Assembly: GCA_017619585.1 (NCBI GenBank)
Contig: JAFZSA010000032.1
Span: forward strand, 1-64,000
Reading direction: 5' to 3'
Length of the DNA: 64,000 nt
DNA from: Bacteroidaceae bacterium
GTDB lineage: Bacteria > Bacteroidota > Bacteroidia > Bacteroidales > Bacteroidaceae
Below the pieces are notes generated by a model, which was not told the origin of the DNA, ran no database searches, and worked only from the letters and a program-made list of their open reading frames with translations. A program made the translations under genes and the position numbers. Positions within the stretch are counted from its first letter, which is position 1. Every line of letters starts with the position of its first letter. This document shows positions 54,249 through 62,302 of the stretch, piece by piece.

Positions 54249-55928
54249 CTACAACCCTATTTTCACAACATCCTGCTCGAATGTATCAGGATTTATGGCC
54301 ATGGCACGCAAACGTACCCTGTAATTCAGTATGGTATTATACGAGTAGTTCAGCACCCGTGCTATCTGCTGGTTATTATTAATTCCCAGTCTTATCAGAG
54401 CATATATTCGCATTGTGGGAGTAAGAAGAGCCTCCCCTTCATGCTTCCTGTGTTCGGGCTGCAGCAATGCATAGAAGTCGGTTACAAATGTAGGGAACAT
54501 AGACATGAACAGCTCGTCGAATCTGTCAAGCTGCTCTTTCTTGCTGAAGCTCTTCTGCAACTCCCTGATGGACTTCTGCACCTGGTCATATTGACCCTTC
54601 TTCAGTTTCTGATCAACCTTTATGGCAAATTCCTCAAACATATTTGTCAATTCGCTGTTCGATTCAAGGAGTTTTCCCAGATAGGCGTCCTTCAGCTTGT
54701 TGGAATCGCGTAGCAGCATTCCTGTGCGTACCATACTCTCGTTTTCTTCCTTCAGTTGGCTGTTTTCATCCTTCATCTTCTTGTCCATTGCCCTAAAGCC
54801 CTTCAGCAGCTTTCGGTTCCTCTCATAGCGTAATATAATATGTAATATATACGCCAGGAACACTACAACAACTGCAACAAAGAAAATGACCAGAATGCGG
54901 TTCTGCCTTGATTTTTCATGCTCTATATCAGGGATAATCTTATCTATGTGCGTTATCTGCGAGCGCATTCCGTAGTACTCACCGTTCTCTATGGCGATAT
55001 TGACATACCTGCTCACATCATGCGTCATATGATACTGCTTAAACAGATGGTCCGTCAGGTCAATAATGGCTATGGACGAGTTCTGGGCATTCAGAATATC
55101 GTTCTTCGTAGCTTCTATGTAATAGCAGGTTGCCTGTTCATGCTTGCCCTGATGCTTGAAGCACTTGCCCAGGGATGCATTTGCCAGGGTGTACAGGACA
55201 TTGTTATCTTTGGGGATGTACTTCAGCGCCTCCTCGAAGTACTTTTGTGCTACATCAAATTTTCTTTGTCTGCCATAGATACGTCCCAATACAAAGTTGT
55301 TCATTCCCTGATCCTTTGAATAGTCCAGGCATTTCAGGAACATCTCCTGCCCGATGTTGTTGTATTTGTTGGCGTTGACAGAGTCATTTACATATACCGC
55401 CAGACGTTGGTAAACTATACCATAGTAAAAATAATATAGGGCCTGAATACTGTCGTTCAAATTGGGAAAACCCAGATCAACGGACTGCAGCATATCCAAC
55501 GCCTCCACAAACAGGCATGCCTGTGCCAAACTGAAACTGGACAGGATGCGTGATTCGGCCTTCAGATTGCCATCGTCCATCTGATCAGAAAGGAGACGCA
55601 TCTTCTGAGAGAACTCGCAAGCATAGTCATAAGAGAACATCTGAGCCTTATGCAGCATCCGTCTGTTGGTCTGATATCTGAATGGTAGGTCAAAGTCCGT
55701 ATGCTTGTGAAGCTGTAGCATAACAGAGTCCATCTGATTCTTCAGACTATCCCTAAAGAATAATCTCTTGTCAACCAAATCGTTAAGGATGCTTAGTTCA
55801 TATTGGTTATAGTCGCTCATCGCCCTTTGGTGCTTATCTCTGCTTAAATAGAAAAAGGCACCCGTCAGTACAAGAATGACAAGTAAGATGCCGATATGTC
55901 TTCTGCCTCCGTATAGTGCAATCTTCAT
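54249..55928 (-). CDS. Membrane-anchored TPR regulator, DUF6377 type
   Basis: This 559-residue protein has an N-terminal membrane segment ('GILLVILVLTGAFFYLS'), tetratricopeptide-like helices in the periplasmic part ('NNFVLGRIYGRQRKFDVAQKYFEEALKYI', 'TLANASLGKCFKHQGKHEQATCYY'), a second membrane helix (about 343-368, 'ILVIFFVAVVVVFLAYILHII'), a coiled coil ('KKMKDENSQLKEENES') and a C-terminal helix-turn-helix-like region ('RLGINNNQQIARVLNYSYNTILNYRVRLR'). This layout is known in Bacteroidetes as DUF6377-type sensors that control neighbouring surface-glycan genes. It is divergent from the secreted protein at 56310, a likely target. Confidence 0.88.
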   Translation of the reverse strand: MKIALYGGRRHIGILLVILVLTGAFFYLSRDKHQRAMSDYNQYELSILNDLVDKRLFFRDSLKNQMDSVMLQLHKHTDFDLPFRYQTNRRMLHKAQMFSYDYACEFSQKMRLLSDQMDDGNLKAESRILSSFSLAQACLFVEALDMLQSVDLGFPNLNDSIQALYYFYYGIVYQRLAVYVNDSVNANKYNNIGQEMFLKCLDYSKDQGMNNFVLGRIYGRQRKFDVAQKYFEEALKYIPKDNNVLYTLANASLGKCFKHQGKHEQATCYYIEATKNDILNAQNSSIAIIDLTDHLFKQYHMTHDVSRYVNIAIENGEYYGMRSQITHIDKIIPDIEHEKSRQNRILVIFFVAVVVVFLAYILHIILRYERNRKLLKGFRAMDKKMKDENSQLKEENESMVRTGMLLRDSNKLKDAYLGKLLESNSELTNMFEEFAIKVDQKLKKGQYDQVQKSIRELQKSFSKKEQLDRFDELFMSMFPTFVTDFYALLQPEHRKHEGEALLTPTMRIYALIRLGINNNQQIARVLNYSYNTILNYRVRLRAMAINPDTFEQDVVKIGL

Positions 55929-56166
55929 TCTGATGGTACGTTTTTAGTGCTAATTGTTGTTAGTTGCGTTGCAAAGATAGTACATTTTTGATTTATACGA
56001 TGTTTTGTGATAAAAAAAATGTGAAAGCCCCCTATGGGAGTGAAGTTAGCGGTTAGTGAAAATAATGTTCAATGTTCAATGAATCTCAACTTTCAACTCA
56101 AAACTATAGTTAAAATGGTATATATTTTCTATATATAAACTCAATAAAATTCACCCTTCAGATTAT

Positions 56167-56204
56167 ACGTATATTGCTGATATTTTACAATATACGTTTT
56201 TTTT
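56167..56204 (+). promoter_or_regulatory. Inverted repeat ACGTATATTG/CAATATACGT with T-run
   Basis: Perfect 10-bp arms (56167-56176 and 56188-56197), 11-base loop, then eight T. It looks like an intrinsic terminator but lies upstream of the promoter of the next gene and downstream of none on this strand. It may serve as an operator or insulate the promoter. Confidence 0.6.
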
Positions 56205-56261
56205 GCGTTATATTCTGAGTATATATTTTTTATAGTTGGCCCACATTATATATAATAGCCA

Positions 56262-56269
56262 TAACTTTG
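56262..56269 (+). promoter_or_regulatory. Promoter -7 box for the secreted protein
   Basis: TAACTTTG fits the consensus, 40 bases before ATG 56310. Confidence 0.75.
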
Positions 56270-56309
56270 CAGCAGAAAATTATAGTTATTAACTTAATTA
56301 ATTAATCTC

Positions 56310-58421
56310 ATGAAAAGAAAACTTTTCTTACTAGTGCAAGCATTCCTTGCTACCATGATGACATCTGTCTATGCACAGACGTTCAGCGCGGACAAAATCT
56401 ACACTATTGTCTGCAAACCAGACCTTAACACTTTCATGCAAGACAACGGAACCGGTGCCCTACTCCTTGGTGCAGAGTCAGCCGGTACCTTGTGGACATT
56501 TGAACCTACAGAGAACGCCGACTGTTACTATGTAAAAAACGTAAAGACTGGCAACTACATCCAAGACTGCCCCGACTCGGAGGTACCTGCCACAATGGGA
56601 ACGGAACCCGTAGAGTATTACATCAAGGGTGATGCCTCAGGCGGTCAGGCTGGCAAGAACTTCTACCGCATGACATCCACAGACCGTACTCCCAAGGATT
56701 TCAGCGCCGGTACGATAGGTTTGAACCGTCATGGTGATAATAAGTGGGTACAGGGCTTTGCTTCTGTTTCCGGAGCCAACCAATGGTCTGTATGGTGCAT
56801 ACGCGAAGTAGAAAAGGTGCAGAAGGAATCACTCTCAAGTCCCTACACCGGTACAACAGTACAGGAAGGCATTGTCTATTTATATAATGTAGAAAGCGGC
56901 AAGTGGCTGCAGAATAATGACAGATTTAATCCCGAACTGACTACTCAGTACTGGACCACCCGTGCAGAGCTGGGCGACTGGGGCTTTGACGTAAAATTGG
57001 TTGCACAGGAGGACGGAGGCTATCAGATTGACCCGAACTACATCAACAATCATTCCATCAATGATTTCAATCTCTATTTGGATACAAACCAGCCCGTTAC
57101 TTCATGGAAGTTCACGCCCAAGAACATAGCCGGCATCAGCAATGCCTATTCCATAGTGGCAGAGAAGGCTACCTTAGGTTCCGATGTCAACGGCTATCTG
57201 CGTGGTGCAGATTTGGGTGCAACCACATGGCAGGTTGTTACACGCGACGAGCGCATTCAGTATGCTCAGCAGAATGCAACGGCCGAGAATCCCATTGACA
57301 TGACGTTTCTGGTTCCCAACCCCGACCTCTCGAACAACAACGAGCGTGCTGCTTGGACAGTAAATCGTGACGGTGGAAACGAAGGATGGAACGATAATAT
57401 CCGCTACAACCGCAACTTCTGGGCTTCAGGATTTAACAGCCTTGATGTATCACAGACAGAAATTGATATCCCCAACGGTATTTATCAGGTTTGTTTCTCA
57501 TTGATGTACTCTCCAACAGCCCTTGGAGACGTCAACATAGATGACTACAATGCATATAAGACAAATGGCGAAGAGACTGTCTATTTGGTTGGTTATGCTA
57601 ATGGCGAGACCATTAAGGCACGTTCTATCTATTCAGTTGAAGGAACATCCGGCGTTACCAATCAGCACCAGAAGCAGGTTGGCGACTATTTCTTCCCCGG
57701 TGGCCCGAATCAGGTGAATGGCTCAATGGCCATCGGCAACTACCAAACCGAACCTTTGACAGTAACAGTAACTGACGGAAAACTTTCGCTTGGTGTTAAG
57801 AGCATAGAAGGCTGTCCCACAACAGCGTATATTGGTTTTAATGGCATAAAGCTGAATTATGTTGGTACTGCAGAAGAGAACACGGTATCTGTATCCGTTA
57901 CCGATGCAGGTTATGCTACTTTTGTTGCTCCTGGATACATTGAAGAGATTCCAGAAGGTGTAATTGCTTATGCAGCTCAGGTTGCTGAAGGCTATGTTCA
58001 TCTGGAACCCACAAATGCAATTCCCGAGGGAGTAGCCGTAGTACTGAAGGCCGCAGAGGGTACCTATACTATGCCCATAAATCCCACTCCTGCCGACCTC
58101 GTTCTTGTAAATGATTTGAAGGCTGCTACCGATGCTGTTGTTACCAACGGAACTCAGTACATTCTGGCTAAGCAGGATGCTGGCATAGGCTTCTACAAGG
58201 CTACATCTGGCACAACTATCGCTGCTGGCAAGGGGTATTTGGTAATTACAGGTGCAGATGTGAAGGCATTCTATCCCTTCGCAGAGGAAGAGACTGCCAT
58301 TAACAGCCTCACCCCAGCCCTCTCCGAAGGCAATGGAGCCATTTACAATGTTGCTGGCCAGCGCGTAAGCAAGCTGCAGAAGGGCATCAACATTGTTGGT
58401 GGAAAGAAGGTACTTCGTTAA
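56310..58421 (+). CDS. Large secreted protein with repeat domains, unknown function
   Basis: This 703-residue protein has a signal peptide (MKRKLFLLVQAFLATMMTSVYAQ). Residues 25-170 and about 175-320 resemble ricin-like trefoil segments ('TIVCKPDLNTFMQDNGTGALLLG...YYVKNVKTGNYIQD', 'IVYLYNVESGKWLQNN'). A beta-sandwich region follows (about 335-510) and then an immunoglobulin-like part ('VSVSVTDAGYATFVAPGYIEEIPEGVIAYAAQV'). The end is 'GAIYNVAGQRV..LQKGINIVGGKKVLR', preceded by the REP-like 'SLTPALSEGN'. It is probably a glycan-binding surface or secreted protein. The divergent TPR regulator probably controls it. Confidence 0.8.
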   Translation: MKRKLFLLVQAFLATMMTSVYAQTFSADKIYTIVCKPDLNTFMQDNGTGALLLGAESAGTLWTFEPTENADCYYVKNVKTGNYIQDCPDSEVPATMGTEPVEYYIKGDASGGQAGKNFYRMTSTDRTPKDFSAGTIGLNRHGDNKWVQGFASVSGANQWSVWCIREVEKVQKESLSSPYTGTTVQEGIVYLYNVESGKWLQNNDRFNPELTTQYWTTRAELGDWGFDVKLVAQEDGGYQIDPNYINNHSINDFNLYLDTNQPVTSWKFTPKNIAGISNAYSIVAEKATLGSDVNGYLRGADLGATTWQVVTRDERIQYAQQNATAENPIDMTFLVPNPDLSNNNERAAWTVNRDGGNEGWNDNIRYNRNFWASGFNSLDVSQTEIDIPNGIYQVCFSLMYSPTALGDVNIDDYNAYKTNGEETVYLVGYANGETIKARSIYSVEGTSGVTNQHQKQVGDYFFPGGPNQVNGSMAIGNYQTEPLTVTVTDGKLSLGVKSIEGCPTTAYIGFNGIKLNYVGTAEENTVSVSVTDAGYATFVAPGYIEEIPEGVIAYAAQVAEGYVHLEPTNAIPEGVAVVLKAAEGTYTMPINPTPADLVLVNDLKAATDAVVTNGTQYILAKQDAGIGFYKATSGTTIAAGKGYLVITGADVKAFYPFAEEETAINSLTPALSEGNGAIYNVAGQRVSKLQKGINIVGGKKVLR
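58318..58336. repeat. In-frame REP-type palindrome (degenerate)
   Basis: CCCTCTCC-GAA-GGCAATGGA after CTCACCCCAG encodes 'LTPALSEGN'. The right arm has lost part of its pairing. Confidence 0.6.
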
Positions 58422-58591
58422 ATGAAGAATGAATAGTGAAGAAAGAAGAATTTGCTACCGCTGAGTAGATAAATAGGGGAGTTAAGACTTCCAGTGCGAA
58501 GCGCTTAACTCCCACTTTAACTCCCAGCGAAGCTTTACTCCCATTCACATAGTGAATCAACTCCAAAGATAATTTCAAAAAATCGAAGAAT
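58422..58591. other. Gap with imperfect repeats before the 52-residue gene
   Basis: It holds GAAGAATGAATAGTGAAGAAAGAAG and repeated 'TTAACTCCCA' / 'AACTCC' words (58480-58565). No gene is seen. Confidence 0.5.
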
Positions 58592-58750
58592 ATGAAGAAA
58601 TATATCGTTCCCGCTCTGCGGGAGGAATCGGCTCAGGTTGTCAATATGTTGGCAGAGAGCTTGGTGTTAAATGGAGACACCACTGTAAATGGTGGTGATG
58701 CGTTAACAAAGGAGGTCGACTGGGCCATCTGGGATAACGACGAAGAATAA
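58592..58750 (+). CDS. 52-residue peptide with conserved-looking WDNDEE end
   Basis: MKKYIVPALREESAQVVNML, then SLVLNGDTT, a Gly-rich stretch and 'KEVDWAIWDNDEE'. It has no signal peptide or membrane helix. Small proteins of this shape (MKKYI start, 'SL' in the middle, acidic W-rich end) are familiar from Prevotella and Bacteroides genomes, often beside secreted-protein genes; their function is unknown. It lies 26 bases before the first sulfatase gene. Confidence 0.65.
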   Translation: MKKYIVPALREESAQVVNMLAESLVLNGDTTVNGGDALTKEVDWAIWDNDEE

Positions 58751-58776
58751 AAATTAACCTATTTTTTATTATCCTT

Positions 58777-61700
58777 ATGAAGACGAGAAAGTTATTGATG
58801 TCATCAGCTGCGCTACTACCTGTAATAAGTATAGCCCAATCTGACAGGCCCAACATCATCATCCTAAACATTGATGATATGGGATATTCAGATCCCTCGT
58901 GCTTTGGTGGAGACTACGTCAAAACCACCAATATCGACCAATTAGCCAATGAAGGACTGAGTCTGACCCAGTTCTATACATCATGTCCAATCAGTTCACC
59001 ATCACGTGTAGGACTGACTACAGGTATGTATCCAACGCGCTGGGGCATCAACACTTTCTTGCAAGAACGAGTAAACAACGCCAAGAACGAGCAGAACGAC
59101 TTCCTGAGCGACAAGGCACCTTCCATGGCCCGTGCCTTGAAGGCAAGCGGTTATGCTACAGGACACTTCGGCAAATGGCACATGGGAGGCGGTAGAGACG
59201 TGAAGAACGCGCCGTCCATCACAAACTATGGCTTTGATGAGTACGCCTCTACCTGGGAAAGTCCTGATCCAGACCCCAAGCTTACATCCACCAACTGGAT
59301 ATGGGCTGCAACAGACGAAATCAAGCGATGGAACCGTACAGCCTATTTCGTTGACAAGACGCTGGATTTTCTTTCACGTCATAAAGACCAGCCTTGTTTT
59401 ATCAGTCTGTGGCCTGATGATGTACACACGCCATGGGTATATGAAGGTGACGATGCATCACAGCGTCAGTCCTCTCATTCGCTATCTATCGTATTGGCAG
59501 AGCTCGACCGTCAGATCGGGCGGTTCATGCAGGGACTGAAGGACCTGGGCATAGACCAGAATACCATTGTTATCTTCACGGGTGACAATGGTCCCGCTCC
59601 GGATTTCGACGGACACCGAACCAACGACTTCCGCGGACAGAAAGGTACACTCTACGAAGGTGGTATCCGTATGCCATTTATCATCCGATGGCCTAACCAT
59701 ATCCCTGTAGGGGTAAAGAATGACAAGTCTGTTGTCTGTATGGTGGACCTCTTCCCCTCCCTATGTAAGATAGCAGGTGCTGAGGTTCCAACCAACTACC
59801 CCCTTGATGGAGTTGACATGAGTGACGTCATCACCGGCCAATCGGAAAGGGAGCGCACCACTCCACTCTTCTGGGAGTTCGGCAAAACAAAGGCCGACAG
59901 GGTAAGCCCACACATTGCAGTCAGGGACGGCGAATGGAAGCTGCTGGTCAATGCCGACGGTTCCATGACGGAACTTTACAACATGACAACAGACTTCAAC
60001 GAGAAGAACAATGTGGCAACAGCCAACCCAGCCATCACCCAGCGACTGAAGAAAGCCGCTATAGACTGGTTCAACGAGGCTTATCGCGAATATGCCGACA
60101 ATGTGATTTATGTTACTCCGGAAGGTGACGACACAGCAGACGGCACATCCTGGACTGAGGCAACAACCCTGAGCCATGCCGTAAAGTTAGCAAAGACAGA
60201 GTCAGGTGCACAGGTGTGGATGAAACAGGGAACCTACAACGTCTCTTCATCCGTTATCTCTGACAATGTAGCATTCTATGGCGGCTTCAACAGTACCGAG
60301 AAGAAACTGACGGAGCGCAACTGGAAGACTAATCCCACTATCATAGACGGCGGGGGTACGGTGAGCCCCTTCCGTAACAGCCTTAACACATCTACAAGCA
60401 CTGTGCTTGACGGACTAATCATTCAAAACGGAATTAACCAGGCAGGAGCCAACGGTAACGGCAACGGTGGCGGTGCCATCCTGAATGACGGAGCAGTTGT
60501 CAGAAACTGTATCTTCCGCAACAATCGTACACAGACCAGCAAGAACGGAGCAGCTATCCACTGCCATACGGGACAAATCCGCATAGAGAACAGCCTCTTC
60601 TACGGCAACACATCTTCAGGAAACGGGGGCGCTGTACAAATAGGAGGCGGTGTCACCACAACCATCGTTAACTGTACCTTCTGCGACAATCAGGCTGCCG
60701 GCCCTGGTGGAGCCTTCGGACTGGGTAATGACGGCTCTAATCTTAATATATATAATAGTATAGCCTGGCACAACACAGGCGCAGGCAGCTATAGCAGCCT
60801 GGGACAGAATACCAATGTCAATGGCGGCGGTACGGTCATCTCGCAATACTCTGCCATTGAAAGCCAAAGCACCAAGCTGACCGACGGCGACGACAACAAT
60901 CATATGGCACTCTCAGAGAGTGTCACACCAATGTTCGAGGAGGGCGGGTACAGACTTCAGGAAAGTTCACCTTGCATAGATGCAGGTAACGTCAACCTGG
61001 CATCGAACATTAACTATGACCTGAATATGCAGCGTCGTTTCTCAGGAGCTCAAATTGATATGGGTGCCTACGAATTCGATAACGGAGAGCCCGTGGTAGG
61101 CAATTCCGTCATTCATGTAGCTCCAGACGGCGATGAAGCTCAGGATGGTACAACATGGGATAAAGCAACCAGCCTGCAGCACGCCCTGACATTGGCTGAC
61201 ACCTATACAGACAAAGCAATGCTTTGGCTGAAGGAAGGCACTTATATTGTAACCACACCCATCCACCCCGACAAAATGGAGATCTATGGCGGCTTCAGCG
61301 GTAATGAGCAGACATTAGAGGAGCGTAACTTCGCAGAGCATCTGACCATTATAGACGGAGACGGAAAGATATCTCCCATCAGGAACAGCAATCTTGATGC
61401 CAATGTAGTGACACTGCTTGACGGACTAATCATCCAGAATGGTATTAACCAGGCAGGAGCCAACGGCAATGGAAACGGTGGCGGTGCCATCCTGACTAAA
61501 GGTGCTACCATAAGGAACTGCATCTTCCGCAACAACCGTACACAGAATGGCAAGAACGGAGCTGCCATACATTGTCATCTGGGACAGATCAGCATAGAGA
61601 ATTCACTATTTGTTAACAACATTTCTTCAGGTAACGGTGGTGCTATTCAGATTGGTGGTGGCGTCACGGCCACGGTTATCAATTGCACCTTGTGCGATAA

Positions 61701-62298
61701 TGTGGCCTCAGGACCCGGTGGTGCTTTTGGATTGGGCACCGCTGCGTCCAACCTGAATGTCTATAATACCATAGCCTGGCACAACACAGGAGCCGGCAAC
61801 TATAACAGCTTCGGACAGAATACAGACGTCAATGGTGGCGGTACAGTTATCTCCCTCTCATCTGCCATAGAGAGCCAAAGCACTAAATTCACTGATGGAA
61901 ATGACGAAAACCATATCTTCCTGTCGCAAGAGAACACGCCCATGTTCACGGAAGACGGTTACCAACTGCAAAAGGGCTCGCCTTGCATAGATACAGGAGA
62001 TGACAATTATGCAGCCATCAGTGTCTGCGACTTGGCAGGTAAGAGTCGTCTGGCAGGCACTCATATTGACAGAGGAGCTTATGAGTTTGTTGAAGGAACG
62101 ACAGCTATCAACAGCCACACCCCAGCCCTCTCTAAAAGCGAGGGAGCTATTTATGACCTTTCAGGCCGTAGAATTAAGGGGCATGGGGCAAGGAGCAAGG
62201 GGCAAGAGGATAACCAAATGATCAATGATCAATGCTCAATGTTCAATGGATTAAAGAAGGGTATTTATATTGTAAACAGGAAAAAAGTAATTGAATAA
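58777..62298 (+). CDS. Ser-type sulfatase fused to two beta-helix modules
   Basis: This 1173-residue protein has a signal-like N-terminus (MKTRKLLMSSAALLPVISIAQ). The sulfatase domain (about 22-440) has 'NIIILNIDDMGYSDPSC', the modification motif S73-S-P-S-R77 ('SPSRVGLTTG') where Ser becomes formylglycine, and 'TGDNGPAPDFDG'. Two tandem right-handed beta-helix modules follow (about 443-777 and 778-1110), each ending in the choice-of-anchor Q signature ('PCIDAGN...GAYEF'). They are strikingly similar, with long near-identical stretches such as 'NGINQAGANGNGNGGGAI'. The tail 'GAIYDLSGRRI..KKGIYIVNRKKVIE' is split by residues translated from GGGGCAAG and CAATGTTCAATG repeats. Confidence 0.93.
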   Translation: MKTRKLLMSSAALLPVISIAQSDRPNIIILNIDDMGYSDPSCFGGDYVKTTNIDQLANEGLSLTQFYTSCPISSPSRVGLTTGMYPTRWGINTFLQERVNNAKNEQNDFLSDKAPSMARALKASGYATGHFGKWHMGGGRDVKNAPSITNYGFDEYASTWESPDPDPKLTSTNWIWAATDEIKRWNRTAYFVDKTLDFLSRHKDQPCFISLWPDDVHTPWVYEGDDASQRQSSHSLSIVLAELDRQIGRFMQGLKDLGIDQNTIVIFTGDNGPAPDFDGHRTNDFRGQKGTLYEGGIRMPFIIRWPNHIPVGVKNDKSVVCMVDLFPSLCKIAGAEVPTNYPLDGVDMSDVITGQSERERTTPLFWEFGKTKADRVSPHIAVRDGEWKLLVNADGSMTELYNMTTDFNEKNNVATANPAITQRLKKAAIDWFNEAYREYADNVIYVTPEGDDTADGTSWTEATTLSHAVKLAKTESGAQVWMKQGTYNVSSSVISDNVAFYGGFNSTEKKLTERNWKTNPTIIDGGGTVSPFRNSLNTSTSTVLDGLIIQNGINQAGANGNGNGGGAILNDGAVVRNCIFRNNRTQTSKNGAAIHCHTGQIRIENSLFYGNTSSGNGGAVQIGGGVTTTIVNCTFCDNQAAGPGGAFGLGNDGSNLNIYNSIAWHNTGAGSYSSLGQNTNVNGGGTVISQYSAIESQSTKLTDGDDNNHMALSESVTPMFEEGGYRLQESSPCIDAGNVNLASNINYDLNMQRRFSGAQIDMGAYEFDNGEPVVGNSVIHVAPDGDEAQDGTTWDKATSLQHALTLADTYTDKAMLWLKEGTYIVTTPIHPDKMEIYGGFSGNEQTLEERNFAEHLTIIDGDGKISPIRNSNLDANVVTLLDGLIIQNGINQAGANGNGNGGGAILTKGATIRNCIFRNNRTQNGKNGAAIHCHLGQISIENSLFVNNISSGNGGAIQIGGGVTATVINCTLCDNVASGPGGAFGLGTAASNLNVYNTIAWHNTGAGNYNSFGQNTDVNGGGTVISLSSAIESQSTKFTDGNDENHIFLSQENTPMFTEDGYQLQKGSPCIDTGDDNYAAISVCDLAGKSRLAGTHIDRGAYEFVEGTTAINSHTPALSKSEGAIYDLSGRRIKGHGARSKGQEDNQMINDQCSMFNGLKKGIYIVNRKKVIE
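62126..62144. repeat. In-frame REP-type palindrome in sulfatase gene
   Basis: CCCTCTCT-AAA-AGCGAGGGA after CACACCCCAG encodes 'TPALSKSEG'. GGGGCATGGGGCAAGGAGCA (62180-62208) and ATCAATGATCAATGCTCAAT runs (62220-62246) follow in frame. Confidence 0.65.
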
Positions 62299-62302
62299 GG
62301 TT

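Larger units (their letters stand above)
55929..56309. other. AT-rich divergent intergenic region
   Basis: It holds a TTCAATG/CTCAACT repeat (56060-56110), several TATATATT tracts, an inverted repeat with T-run (56167-56204) and the promoter at 56262. I see no gene. Confidence 0.6.
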
